A stretch of 64,000 bases of DNA from assembly GCA_963662175.1 (NCBI GenBank), contig OY759222.1:10612222-10676221 (forward strand), read 5' to 3'. Every line of letters begins with the position of its first letter. Position 1 is the first letter of the stretch. This DNA is from Aradus depressus (Eukaryota > Arthropoda > Insecta > Hemiptera > Aradidae). The notes below the pieces were generated by a model. The model was given only the letters and a program-made list of their open reading frames with translations, did no database searches and had not been told where the DNA came from. Of the stretch, positions 20,986-34,000 are shown one piece after another. The position numbers were made by a program, and so were the translations under genes.

Positions 20986-21727
20986 GCTGGGAAATACATT
21001 GCCGGTGAGATCATTTTTGAGTTGTTGTTACAGCAAATGAGCGATACGACCTCTTAGTTAAAGCCCGGGCATGAGTCACAATACTCAACATCGAACTTTT
21101 GATTAATTACTAACTTCCCTTTTACAACGTATGACTAAAGTAAAAACATAAAATAGTATTGTATATACGTCCCAGAATCGTTTAATACATAATTGTAATA
21201 TGAATAATTTATTTTATTTTTTTCTCTCCATCGAAGAGGCTTTTTCTTTTGATTGTCATATTTTGCGATTTATCACTGGGTATATACAATATCATTAAAT
21301 GAATAAGTAAACTCAAATGACTTTAAAAAATGTTATCGCTAAGGTTATGATAACAAGAAGAAAAAAAATCCTTGTCACATAAAAATATTAAAGGCTGTGA
21401 GTTTTTCTAATATTATTTTCTTTCAGAAATATTCTGAATCAGTTATTATCAATAGATTTTTTTTTTCATATATGATGAATAAAAATATTAAAACCAGAAG
21501 GAATCAATAATTTCTGGGACTACCTGTATTAACACACCCGTGACCTGAGATTAGTAGTGTCCATTTTGATTCTCTCATATATGCTTATTCGTGCACGTGT
21601 GGGTCAGTACGATAGTTAAAATATTTGTGTCATAACAAATGCATCAGTGAGTTTAATTTTGTTACTTAAAAGAAGACAACGTGCCAGTTGAGTTACTAGT
21701 CATATATTGTAATACATAAGTCTTACG

Positions 21728-22231
21728 ATGAATCAGGAGAAGTTGAAGAAATTACAAGCCCAAGTACGCATCGGTGGTAAGGGAACACCACGAAGAAAGA
21801 AGAAGGTACTTCATGCCACAGCAGCAACTGATGATAAAAAGTTACAGAGTTCTTTAAAAAAACTTTCAGTAAATACAATTCCAGGTATTGAAGAGGTTAA
21901 TATGATTAAAGATGATGGAACAGTCATTCATTTTAACAATCCTAAAGCTCAGGCTTCACTAGCTGCTAATACATTTGCAGTTACGGGACATGGTGAAACG
22001 AAGCAAATTACTGAAATGCTTCCCGGTATCTTAAGTCAATTGGGACCGGAGGGTTTGAATCAGTTGAAGCGTTTGGCTACTAGTGTTGCGGGAAGTACCG
22101 CAGGCAAGGCCACACTTGAGGAGGATGATGAAGTTCCGGACTTAGTTGAGAATTTCGACGAAGCAAGCAAGGAAGAAGTCCCCAATAAAGAAGCAGGAAA
22201 AGAAAATACTCCTGCTAATGTAAAGAATTAA
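21728..22231 (+). CDS. BTF3: Transcription factor BTF3 / nascent polypeptide-associated complex beta subunit
   Basis: Beta subunit of NAC, the ribosome-bound heterodimer that shields nascent chains and controls targeting to the ER and mitochondria. The 167-aa protein (bicaudal in flies) has the conserved start [20 protein letters not shown], the basic ribosome-contact motif PRRKKK (residues 21-26) and a [12 protein letters not shown] helix. The NAC domain is complete ([20 protein letters not shown] … [20 protein letters not shown]). An acidic tail follows ([16 protein letters not shown]). The whole coding region is one exon. A donor (ttgcag|gtgagt) lies 15 nt past the stop, and a 3' UTR exon follows at 23626. 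Length and sequence are normal for the family. Confidence 0.97.
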   Translation: MNQEKLKKLQAQVRIGGKGTPRRKKKVLHATAATDDKKLQSSLKKLSVNTIPGIEEVNMIKDDGTVIHFNNPKAQASLAANTFAVTGHGETKQITEMLPGILSQLGPEGLNQLKRLATSVAGSTAGKATLEEDDEVPDLVENFDEASKEEVPNKEAGKENTPANVKN

Positions 22232-23625
22232 ATCCTAGATTTGCAGGTGAGTTGAATAAGTTAATTCTGTGCATTTTATGTCCTGACAAAATTAACGCTG
22301 TACATTTCGACGTTAAAATTAGTGTATGCCATGTCGTATGTTGTCTTTCCTGGCAGTCATGTTTCAAACCATAAAAGGCGAACACCTAAATCTAGGTTTT
22401 CCAATTAAATTTATCTTTTATATCAGAAAATAAAGTGAAGATTGCGAGATTTACATTTAGATCCGTACAAAGCTACAACCGATGGTCTTATTTGTCTACA
22501 TTATTTTTTGTGACCTTGTGTGTGAAACGTGTTTACTGAATGTATTAGCTTCAAACTATAGATTAAAGATATAGATACAATATTTAAAAGATCATATAAG
22601 ACCTGGTTATTGTCTGATTCAATTTCAATAGTACTTCATTTTATTTTTAAATGCGTTACATTTGTATGCCCGTTATTCTTTACCCCTCCTATACTTAGAT
22701 TTATTTTGACCAAATATGCCTACTTTGTTGTAAACTTATATTTGACCATTGATTTTCAAAAGAAATGTTCAAGCGGTTGAAAATTATGGAACTTTTTGTT
22801 ATGAAGTATTTTTAAGTTAAATATTGCTGGGATTAAATGGAGCTTTAGGGCTCATCTGGAAAAAACATTGAATTACATTTTGGGTGAACATTTTAATTTT
22901 GCAGTTATGAAATGTTGCAAATTCCAAGGTCTGTAAGACCTCATCAAATATGACTATAGACATCGAAAAATCAGATCGTTCATTTGTATAAATAATCAGG
23001 TTCAATTAAATTTAAAAAAGAAAATATACATGAACTCTTAGAAATATCACTTACATTAAAAAAAGAAAACGCCGTATACATGCTAAGTTTCATAGAAAAA
23101 GTTCATTTAGTTAGAGTGGTCGAAAGAGTGCTTATTTTTTTTTGGAAAACGACCAAAAATTTCTATCAGATATTAGATGTGACCTCTATGTAAGGTAATG
23201 ATGAGTGGAATCAGAAAATACTAGTTCTTCTTTAGTTTTTGAGTGAAGAAAATGTAACACGATCGAATCATTTTGACTATGAAAGTATATTTTAAAAATC
23301 AGTGAATTTTCTCATTAGGGTAAAGGACACATTTGAATAAAATTGTTTAAAATTAAATCTAAAAATATATCACCATCTTTATTTTATGATCATGTACTTA
23401 TCATTACATATTTTTACTTTATGACACTTATTATTAAATGAATAATTCTGTTATTTAAAAAATAAAGAACTACTTTACTGCAGACACTCCTTGTTATTTA
23501 TTCAATCTTTCCAAACCTCACTGATAGCCCTATGGGACAGTTCTTTCCAAGTTACTCATATCTCCGTCTGAAATGCATTTCAAATCATATGCACATTTTA
23601 AAAGGTTTCTTTCTTTCTGTTTTAG

Positions 23626-23728
23626 GTGGGATAGCTGCCATCCGTTATCCAACAAAACAAATTGAACAATTGAATTGTTCAGAAGTAACACAGATAATAA
23701 GAATGAAATAAAAATATATTATATTGTG
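23626..23728 (+). other. BTF3: 3' UTR exon of BTF3
   Basis: A polypyrimidine tract and acceptor (ctttctttctgttttag) end at 23625. The sequence that follows has no open frame, contains a polyadenylation signal AATAAA at 23707-23712 and runs into an A-rich stretch. It pairs with the donor at 22247, making a 1.38-kb intron in the 3' UTR. Confidence 0.6.
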
Positions 23729-24347
23729 AAAAAAAAAAAAAAAAAATTGTATATATTATTTTCATCAGTGGATCTTTATGAAAATGATATATTAATAAAT
23801 ATTGTTTTTCGCTATAATTTTGATACGTTTTTAAAAATGCAGATGTTGTAGATACCTAACATTTATGTTAGTCTTAATTTGAATATTATATTCGAACTTT
23901 TTTTTTTTTTAAATATATTCAAATTAGAACTAAGATTGGTGTTTCTTGCCATTCAGCCTCTGGGATAACAAAGTTTTTAGTTGATGTGTAGCGGTAGTTT
24001 TTCAAATCGTTCTTCTAGATACACTATGTAATCTCTTATCATTAACGGTGTTATTTATTGTCAGAAATAAATTTTTTTAGTCTATATAATTATCTAATCA
24101 TTTATTCTCTTGAGCTTTAAAAAAGTTAAGTGTGCTAATTAAAATTTATTATAATTTTCCAATCGGTTTTTTTCTACGCTTGTTAATACAAAGCAGTGCT
24201 TTTTGTAAATAAATATATAAATGGACTTTTATTTCTTAATTTTTTTTTTTTTCTTCAACAGATCAGCATTTAATTTTATTAATGTACTATTATATCTGAC
24301 AATAAAATAAAGTCCTTAAATTTTCTTCTTTTTCTTTATAACATTAT

Positions 24348-24995
24348 TTTTTTTTTTTCCAACGCATCGGCTGCTATGGCCATTAGCGACTCGAGGTGGG
24401 CAGGCCCAGAGCCTCCAATCAGAGAGAGGCCAGCCCAGCTCATCTCGTCTCACTATCATCACAAGCCGCTATCTACCACCAAGGTGGTGCGAGCAACATA
24501 AGCTTGGGTCAACACATTTCAGAATTCCGTAGACATTTTTAAGTCTCTCAAGAATCGTAGAAGATTTCTGAAGTGCGGAGAGTTCTCTTGGAAAATCTCA
24601 GAGGTTCGCAGGTATATCTGCAGCTTCTCGTAGGTTTGTCAGCGCATCGCAGTCCTCTATTAGATGCCGCACTGTTAAAGCATATCCACAGAATCGGCAT
24701 CGGGGTTGTCATCTTTAACAAGGAGGTGGCCATGAGTGAGTCTTGTATGACCGATGGCAAGTCTGGTCAGGGTGATCTTCTCCCGCCTGGACAGCTCCTG
24801 TGGGAAAACAGAAGGCCGGAGGTGAGGTCTCAGTCGCCGAAGTTGAGTGTCTTGTCGCATCCATTCGTTGTACCACCGGCTAACCACTGCAGATCTGTCC
24901 CTTGCTATAAGGTCTTGAGGTCGTACAGGGACTTGTTGGTGGCACCTTGTTGCTGCCGCTGCTTTGGCTGCTCTGTCTGCTTCATTATATAACAT
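24348..24995 (-). pseudogene. LINE 3' end: RNase H tail and zinc knuckle
   Basis: The minus-strand frame from 24995 starts NEADRAAKAAAA, which is the end of a LINE RNase H domain, and continues WYNEWMRQDTQLRRLRP and REKITLTRLAIGHTRLTHG. After a frame change it reads CRFCGYALTVRHLIEDCDAL, the CX2C…H…C knuckle, then stops. A T-run at 24349-24358 is the poly(A) tail. The RNase H points to the I/Jockey-type group that carries this domain. There is one frameshift and it is 5' truncated. Confidence 0.8.
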
Positions 24996-25364
24996 TAATT
25001 TGTTTACAATGATATTTTTATCGTTTCATTTTTCAACTTCCTTAGTAATTTTTGAAAATCCTTAAAATGAGGTACAACCCATTTTCATTGGGGAGTGAAG
25101 TGGAGGTAGATAGTTCTCTAGATCTCCCAGAAATCTCTTTCAAAACCCGCGACATGGGTTTCTTCTTTTAACTCTTTTAAACTTATTTTTCTACAGAAAG
25201 TTATTACAAATTTGTTTTTTTTTAACTTTATTTTGGCCCTTGGTTGTTCGTCTACATGCATTACGAGTAGAAGCCGAGTTATAACTCAGAATAGCGTCCT
25301 ATTTCTATATCTAGAATGGCCCGGGGGGCGCTACTTCTCCCAAAAGTCTTACTTTCCCTATAGA

Positions 25365-26270
25365 AAGTAGAGGGGAAGTTAGGTAGTCGGTAAGAAATTG
25401 GGAGTTTACATGGGAATTTCAAGGTTTCCGACCCCTTGACCTAATGATATTCAGCCAAATAGGTAGAAGGGGGGGGGTTGCCAATAACTATCGTAATGTA
25501 TGTATTGACTTTCAATGTTAAATTCAAAACCCCATAAGGATAGCACTTATTAATTTTCCGAGAAATTGGCCGAGAGGAAGAGGACTCGACTCAAATACCT
25601 TAATAACAGCCGATGTAATGAATGTGTCGGGGGCGTGCTAGCCTAATGTCCTCAAGATGAAAAAAGGTTTCGAAACCCGGTCGAGGCTTGGGTTGTATAT
25701 CTGGGAGGCGAAAACACCTTCAGCGCGCCATCCTTCGGATGGGACGTTAACCGATGATCTCAAGCCTGTACGATGTTAGATACTCGTTAAAACCCCCTAC
25801 CCTAGGTGAATTTCCCACAGTAGAGTCGGGCTCATGACCATCAGAGCGAGGAATGAGCGCTCTGGTTGTAGGCGATATGACCTCGTAGTTAAAGCCCGAG
25901 CATGAGACTAACTAGATACTAGAGAATAACTAGATACTGTTACTTGGACTGTATTGACACAATATTCTGAGGATTCAGAAGCCATTATGTATGTGCAATA
26001 TTGAGTTTTTAATCTAAGCGGTCGATCGGCCTTGGATGGAGAAAAAACTAATTGATTAATTCGTGATACATTTTTCGTTTGTGTCTTGGAGGGGGAAAAC
26101 GCTTCATCTACTTCAAAACGTCCTACTATAAGGAAGTTACACCTTAAAAATAGGGTACAATTGAAGAAAGCAAAGTTTAAGTGGGGGGGTTGAAGGGGTA
26201 GGAGAATGTTCAATGATGAATTTAAAACATGATAAAATACTTCGTATAGCCGTTACTATATGAGTAGGTG
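25365..26270 (-). repeat. Repeat R copy split by a SINE-A
   Basis: It begins with the R end aggggaagttaggtagtcggtaagaaatt and runs through units with caaaaccccataaggatagcac and cttaataacagccgatgtaatgaatgt. A SINE-A (25622-25915) is inserted there, and R sequence resumes as tgtattgacacaatattctgaggattcag. The repeat end near 26220-26270 reads cttcgtatagccg. Confidence 0.6.
25622..25915 (+). repeat. SINE-A copy nested in repeat R
   Basis: It has a damaged tRNA-like head (ggcgtgctagcctaatg…ggtttcgaaacccgg) and the normal body from cgccatccttcggatgggacg to agcccgagcatgagac. Sequences either side belong to repeat R. Confidence 0.8.
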
Positions 26271-26529
26271 ATTTCCAAAACCAGCCATTTGTTCGTAAAC
26301 AACTTTTGGGATAATCACCAAAAACTGATAAAAATTAACCGTTTTAAGTTGAAGTTCCGATTTTTTTTTTCATGGATGGGTAATTACTTTATCTCTCATT
26401 TTGCAAACGTTGTGGCTAGAAAATTTGCTATTTTTTATTTAAGTTTTCTAATAGCTACTTTTGGCACTCAACAAGAGAAATGGCTGGTTTTGGAAATCTC
26501 CTACTCATATGTATTTAAATTCAAAACCC

Positions 26530-26650
26530 CGTAAGGGAGACAACTATTAATTTTCGCCGAAGGCGGGAGTATCAGAGGAGAACTTTAAAACCTTAATAAC
26601 TGCCAACATAATAAATGTATAGACACAGCATTTAGTAAGAGAATTCAGAA
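26530..26650 (-). repeat. Repeat R fragment
   Basis: Carries aaaaccccgtaagggagacaactattaattttcgccga, ccttaataactgcc and gtatagacacagcatttag, all standard internal segments of R. It runs straight into the LINE fragment that follows. Confidence 0.6.
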
Positions 26651-26885
26651 AACCCTAGATATGTCAACTGGAGTCGAGACTGCAGAGCATGTGGTCCTCG
26701 ATTGGCCCAGGGTGAAATTGATACAGGATCGTACCTGGGACGACCTATTGCAGCTGGTGACGGAGACCAGCTACCCAGTGTTCAGCCGATTTGTCGCCTC
26801 CTGACGGAGAAAAAAGAAAGTACTATAACCCTGTGCCGGGGTCGACCGCCGTCTAGGCACGCTGGTGAAACCCTCCACATTTGTT
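26650..26885 (+). pseudogene. LINE C-terminal fragment
   Basis: The plus strand reads GVETAEHVVLDWPRVKLIQD then WDDLLQLVTETSYPVFSRFV and AS stop. The ETAEHVVLxxPR segment is the His/Cys end of a LINE zinc knuckle, with the final Cys changed to Trp here. A GC-rich 3' tail follows. Confidence 0.7.
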
Positions 26886-26889
26886 AGTA

Positions 26890-28081
26890 GGTATACATAA
26901 TTGATGCAACGCACAATTAATGAAGAAAAGTTAGTATAAATTAGAGCTCATAAACTTCAACCAGATAACATGATAGGCTGCCATCAGCAAAAATATATTC
27001 TGGTTGCTCCTAACTAAAATGACCTATGAGGAAGTATAGAATTTACGTGGTCCTTAAGACACCCATTCGTTTTTTGTTTTTTTTCTAAACACAATTCAGC
27101 AATTTCGGTAGATAGGCTTCAGCCAGACACGGTGGTTACCTATAAATAATGATGAAAAATATATTCTGATTGGCCCTTACTACATTACCCGAAGAAGAAA
27201 TATAGAATATAGGTTGTCCTTGTGGCACCGATTCGCTATACTTTCCTACGTTTCCGCTCTCCTAGATCTTTTTATTTCTCTGACCCTTAGCTCCTGTTTT
27301 TGCTATTTTGAATATCCTCCGATTTCTGAATTTGAGGTTTACCCCGACTCACATATATTTCCTCGCTCTGACTAAACCTTCTATCCGTTTATTCGGTGGA
27401 CCCTTTATTATGTTTTTGATCCTTTGAGGGTCTTTCGATCGCTAAATTTGCTTTACTTCCAAAACTAGTTAGACCCGGGCTCTGTTCCATAGTTCCAGAT
27501 AGGAACCCAGGTTCATGGTTCCAGAGCTGGAATCGAATCAACGATTCGAGAAGTGGATCCGAGTCTGGAACCCTCAAATGAGGTATCAGTCCACGAGGAA
27601 AAGAGATCGAAGGACCGGGAAAGAGCCTAAACAGATGGTAAAGGTCCACCAATAAAGAGACTGAAGGTTTAGAGAGAGAGTGGAATATTACGTGTAAGAC
27701 CGGGTGTTGTCTCAAATTTAGAGATCGAATTTAGGACCGGATCCTTGTTTCTAAACCCGGGTTCTTGAAACAAAGGGGGAACCCGAAACCGAGTATTTTC
27801 GATTCTTGACAGCTCTAATATAAATATCCATAAGGATGGGTGATACAATCTCGAGCTAGCCTTGTATCTGTCGTTTCTGCTTGAAAATTAAATACATTAA
27901 TTTCAAAGGCGATTTCCGATTCATATAGAAATGTTAGAAAAGAGTAAGCTTAGAGAAGTTCACAAATTTTGTTGTTGGCTACACTGTTATCTGATATTTA
28001 AATTCCCGCCTTTGCAAGAGGTTATTTTGTGTGATTACCAAGTAGTTAGAACGTTTCGGTTCATCTTTGTACATTTAACTA
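26890..28081. other. Intergenic stretch upstream of MCMBP, nothing recognised
   Basis: No convincing ORF, tRNA head or terminal repeat was seen. A low-complexity block at 27380-27800 repeats purine motifs such as gattcgag, tggaacc and gaaccc in both orientations. The last few hundred bases should hold the MCMBP promoter, but no core promoter element stood out. Confidence 0.5.
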
Positions 28082-31000
28082 ATGGAAATGACAGACTTGT
28101 GTAGCATTACGGCTGAAAGCATTAATAACACTCCGGATGAGTGCTTGAAATGTTTAAATGATAATTGGAATGAGGTAAATACAATCTGCTATAGATTTTC
28201 AGTTATATTATTGAAAAACTTCATTATTTCTTCGATTTGTTTTTCATAATGGAAATTTGTTTCTAGATACCAATGCTGGGTTGTGTACCGTCGTATAAAT
28301 TGAAAGAAGGTCAGGTGGTACGTTTTAAAGGCATGATTCAAGATATGCCAAATCCAGTTTTTTATTTTTCTAAATATGAAGTTGTAAATAGAAATTCGGG
28401 TGAAACTAGTTTAATGTCTGGAAAATATCGTGATATTCTCTCTTGTAATGTAAGTATCAATATTATTTTTGCATCTTGGTACATGTCGACTTGTTTATTA
28501 TTATTTTTTCTTTTCTGTTTAGGAAAACGAGACAATGGTATTTGACTCAAAAGTTTGTGAAAACAAAGAGCGGCGCCCCTACTACATGATACCAGTTCCT
28601 TCCGTCAATGAATGGGCACAAAATGTATCCTTTGGTATTTTTTATTATTTCCTGGTACAGGGAGCTTAAAGTCTAATTTTTACTAACGACAATAGTTTAA
28701 TTAGTAAATTTTAATGTAGCCTAGCTGTTTTGGGTCTTGAACCGAGGATCTTCACATTAACAATTTATTTTTTCTTACATATTTGATTTAGAAAGTTGAA
28801 GTAGATGATAAACAAGAAATGCACGAAGCCCCAGATGAGAACGGACTAGAAAACAATGAAAGAAAAAGAAATTGTGAAGACATGGAAGTTGACAATGCAG
28901 AGTAAGTATAATTTAATTTTTATTTTCCTCTTAAGTTATGTATTCGCGTGAAAAAAGTCTTTGCTGTTGGGAGAACAAATCAATTTTCCTAAAAATATAG
29001 GATTAACGGGAAGGGCGCCATTTGAGAAAAAAAATCAAATTACATGTTAGTGTGTTTGTTTCAACATCGCGTCTACACTCTTTGATCTATATTCACAAAA
29101 TGTTCATGGAGATTCGGGAAAATCAATTGGCTACTTGAGGCGAACCCTAATTGGGGAGGAAGATTGTAGTTTGTTTCTGTGTTACATTTGAGTAGTATAT
29201 CGTTTTAAAGGTATATGGACAGTTTTTAAGTTGACAAATAGATAAAGGGAAGTATAGGTTCTCAAAAGCCCGAAAATGTTTATCAATAATAAAACTAAAA
29301 CTTTAATTGCAATAATAATAATTTCGGGTGTTTGAATAACGGCATGCTTTATATCTCTGTAAATCACTGAAGTTTGCAGCGAAATGAATATAATGATTGC
29401 TGGCAAACCTCTAGAAATGGCATGAACGTATTTCTCCCAGGTATTATAGCTAGTTAATAGAGGAATATGTGATATGTAGGTGTAATTTTGCAGATCAGCC
29501 AAGCGTCTCTGTTCTGCTACCTCTGGCGATAGCAGTGAAACATCTACCTGCACAACGACTCCAGGTTCCCTTGAAAATCCTAACGATCTGACCTGCATTG
29601 CTATCGTGAGTGTTTTTTTTTTTTTTTTTTTTCTCCTAGTGAAAGTCAGTCCTATGGTATTGTAGTTCAATTTGCTTGCGTTTGTGTTAATTTTTCGGTG
29701 TTGTTTGAATTAATCAATTAGGCTGAGACTACAGTAACATCTTGCTAATTCGGACTAAATGGGATTAGGTAGAGTAGACAATGATTATTCAACGAAAGAA
29801 AAGGAATTCCAATGCTTAAATTTTTATGTACACCATCAGTAGAGTTGCTCTGAATCAGATGGGAAGGGAAGTGCGAATTTCTATAGCTAGTGAAATGTGG
29901 TATTCCGATGTGTCTCAGTGTCATGATGGTTTTATCGAATGACCTTAACAATATAAGTTAACTTCAATTATAACAAAATATATTATTATGTAACTACAGC
30001 TAGTGAAATTATATTACATTAAATTGTAAGATGTGGTTATTGTTTAGCTGACTATTGTTTTATTATTGCTGATGGGGCTTATGATAATGTACAAAACGAA
30101 ATAGTATGCTTTCGACAACGGCGAAGTATGTGTGACGACGCTTTGTGAAATAATGTCACATTGTAATAATTATTGTTTGTTTGTTTTTGTGACTCATTTT
30201 CGGTTGTTAACTACGAGATTATATCGCCTTCTACCAGTACTTGGTGCCACTTTGGTGAACATGGGTCCGTCTGAATTATGAAATTTTACAAAATTCTGTG
30301 TTTTAAGGTGTCATTGCACCAACACCGTAGATTCTACTTCTAAAATTAGACTCGTGACATATTGAACAAAATAACAACAATTAGGATGAAAATCTGTCTA
30401 GTACTTATCGAGTTTGAACCGAAAGTATGAAACAAAGTTCGAATTTGAGGGTTGAAAGTATAAAAATCTCAATTTTCTTGATCTGAAATCAATATACATG
30501 TGAGAAGGCGGTGAAGGGGACATATGTAGATTTAATGTCAGAATACATTTATGCGACCTGTGTTGATTTAATGGAAGCTAATAAAATAAATAAAAACAAA
30601 GAAATTGTTTAGCTTTTATATTGTCTAATTTCACAAAAATATATACATAAAGTGGACCGGTTTCGGCTTAACGCTTCGTCAGCACAAAGTTCAAAAGTTA
30701 CTAAAGCTAAACAAATTCTTTATTTTTATATATTTAATTTGGAATTATGCTAAGCCAATGGGACGCCAGACGGATTATTTACTGCAAGTTTCCCCATGTT
30801 TTCTGTAGTTTCGGTCAGTACAGTTAACAGGTTACAATTTTAGTGTTACAGACTAAAAGATGGACGAACGGACTGACACCATCATGATTTTTTTTTTTAA
30901 TTTCAGACATCAAATTAAGCCTAAACACGTCATAAATCGAAATTGTTTATTATTCCAATACTTTCTCTATCTGATGGATGAGAAAGGAAAAACATGGAAG

Positions 31001-34000
31001 TTTTATTTAATAACAGAGTGTACTTTGTATATGTGGTTCTGTTGCAGATGTACGATGTAGCGGAGAGCAGGGTGAAGCTGAACGATGTACTGGAGGTGGC
31101 TGGGTTCCTCTACCAGAAGCCACTGCCCCCGTTGGAGGATGGTGAGGATGAGAGTTACTCGCCTCTCATCCCCCGCCTCCATGTGGTTGCCTTCAGGCCA
31201 GTGGACACCTTGAATCCTCTAATGGGGGCGGTTCTGGGCCCGGGCCCGCACGATGTCACCGCCTCTCTTCGCCAGGACTTGCACCTCCTCCTCACACAAC
31301 TCTTCTTGGGAGATGGCTTCGTTGCTGATTATCTCATATGTTACCTCCTCTCCAAAATGTAAGAACATGTCGACTTAGAATTGCGGAGTTTGGGTATTGT
31401 TTCAATGTATTGGGCACAAAGAATCATTTTGGGTATTATGTAGCAGAGTTGGGCAACATTCAGTTAATTAAATCACTTTTACAAAATGTTTGCTTAATTA
31501 TTTTCACTAAATATTAAAATTACTTTTTTTTTTTTGTGACTTCTATCTGGGCTTTAATCACGAAGTCATATCGCCTACTAAAAGAGTTTTCTTTCGTCGC
31601 GTCCCTCTGTGAGACATCAGCCTGACTCTGCTCTGGGAGTAGTTGAGCTCAGTAAGCACGATATCTCTAAACTACCGTTTTTAGGGCGTAAACTTATATA
31701 ATAAGTTTAGAAGACCGAAAGACCATGTATGTTGTACAACCATCAATTACAATGTTAAATAAGGTAATGTAGCTATCCATTCGAAATCTATGAAACATTG
31801 TCTATTTCACAAAAAGATTTCTACATAAACTACCAGAAATTATATTTTCCTCTTTTTGAGTATTATTTAACAATGTAATTTCAGAGGGGCGATGGTTTCC
31901 ATGTTCGAAAAAACCGCGCGCTCACCCAAATTTCAGTGAAATTGTTGCGATATAAAAATAGGATGAACACCTTGTACTAATTTCTGTATTATTTATTTTT
32001 AATTTCTTTAATTTTCAGTTACCACCGAGATGAAGCCATCGTTCTTGGAAAACTCTGTCTGAATATCTTCAATTTTCCTGACGGTTATTCGATTGATGCA
32101 TTTTACAATATAATAAGCAGTCTCCTTCCGAAAACTTGTTATGTACCATTTACAATTGATAATTTCAACACTGCTAAATTCTTGCCTAGGTAAATGTTCT
32201 TGCATAATGTTATTTCAATGTAATTCAAATGTTCATTATATCTTAGGTGCTTGGGAAAAAAAGTATAAATAAAGAAGTATGAACTTCAAAATCTTATTAC
32301 TATGGATGGAGTAAATAATTCTGTACTTATGTTTTCTGAAGTCTATAACTAAGACTGCGATTGGTTTTCGGGAAAATTGAAATAATGCTTTAGGGGGAAG
32401 GCTGAAATTTGGTGTATAATATTAATAATTTGAGCCGATTTAACAATGCTGGTATTACCATACGTATGTTTTTAGTTATACTCTTTTTTCTGAACACCCC
32501 GCAGATATTTGAAATGATGTATATAATTTTTGTTAATGTAGCAAAGATTACAAAACTGGCTGTTTGAAGAGAGGGGTTCTTCAACTATCAGCCAACACAC
32601 ACTTGATCGTGGACGAAACTAAACTTGATGAAGGAAAACTGGAGGAAATGGGTAACTATAATCATTTGTTACTTCCCTAGCTTATCGCTCAGAAATTCAA
32701 TGCGAGTTTTCAACGGAATTTCATGTTTTCCAGACTCCTAATTCCAAAAATGTGTGTGTGTGAATACAATCTCTCGATAGAATTTATCGAGACGAAATGT
32801 TATATGTGTATTGAGAACCGCCCAAGGACGACATCTATTGATTTTAAGTCAAATCGGTCTAGGGGGGGGGGGGGGGGGGTCAGAGAGGAGACAACACAAC
32901 TCTAATAATTGCCATTAGAATGAATATATTGATACGAAAGTTATGTATATTCAAAGTTCTATAAAGACAACATCTATTAATTTTCAGCAGAATCAGGCAG
33001 GAGGAGAGATGATCAGAAAGGGGCTCAACTCGTTTAGGTTATATGAAGAGCACAAAGAACCAGGTTTGTCACCAGATGTTGAAATTGAGAAAACTGAAAT
33101 TTAATGTTTGAAAGTCCATATCTATCAATTCCCCGCACGTCATATTTTCAACTACCGTTTTCGTAGTGACAAACCGTCTTTTTGAAGCACGTAACGATGG
33201 TGAATCGTGAAATATGTTTAATATACTAATACTGTAGTGGCGATATCTCAAATTCGAGAAAAAAGTGAGAAACCTCGTTCTTTCCCCGTGCTCTTCATAT
33301 AGGAACTATTGTAGGCGCTGGAAATGTTTTCTCTTCTAAGAATACAAATAGGTTATCTGATTAAAAAGTTGTTGGTGAATCACAGGTAATCTACATCACC
33401 AGCTCCAACTATTCTGATGAATGTATTGATACGAAATTCCATATGTAAATTCAAAGCCCTACAAGAAGAGCACCTACTAATTTTTAGCCGAAGGGGAGGA
33501 AGGCTCAACTCAAAAATCCCAATAACTGCCGATATAATGAATATATCGACATGAAATTTTATATTTCAAATCAAAACCTCATCATGACACCTATTAATGT
33601 TCCGCGAAATCGGCCGAAGAGAAGCGGGGCTAGATTCGAGTACCTTACATAATAACTGCCGATGTAATGAATGTATTGAAACAAAATTTAGTGTGAGGAT
33701 TCAGAAGCCTCGTATGTAAGACAAATATTTAGTTTTAGCCTAAATTCATGCTGAAAAAGTACACAACCGGTGATTTTTTAAAATTATTTCCAACAATATG
33801 AACTCTGTTTTCTATAAGAAGAGTATTTTTCTTGTCAGTAGACTGTTGAACAGATTTCCACCAGTTTTCGAAAACAAGTTTAGGAGGTCTACAATAAACA
33901 TTACATTGAACTATTCCTTCAACACTTTTTTGCTCATTTTTGGCACTTTTTTTTTTCTCTTACATTTACTCCAATTAAGGGCATATGTAGTTTTATCGAA

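Noticed and set aside
27389..27715. 108-codon minus-strand frame
   Set aside because: Low-complexity repeats of Ser/Pro/Leu codons in a purine-rich block, with no splice sites and no family resemblance.
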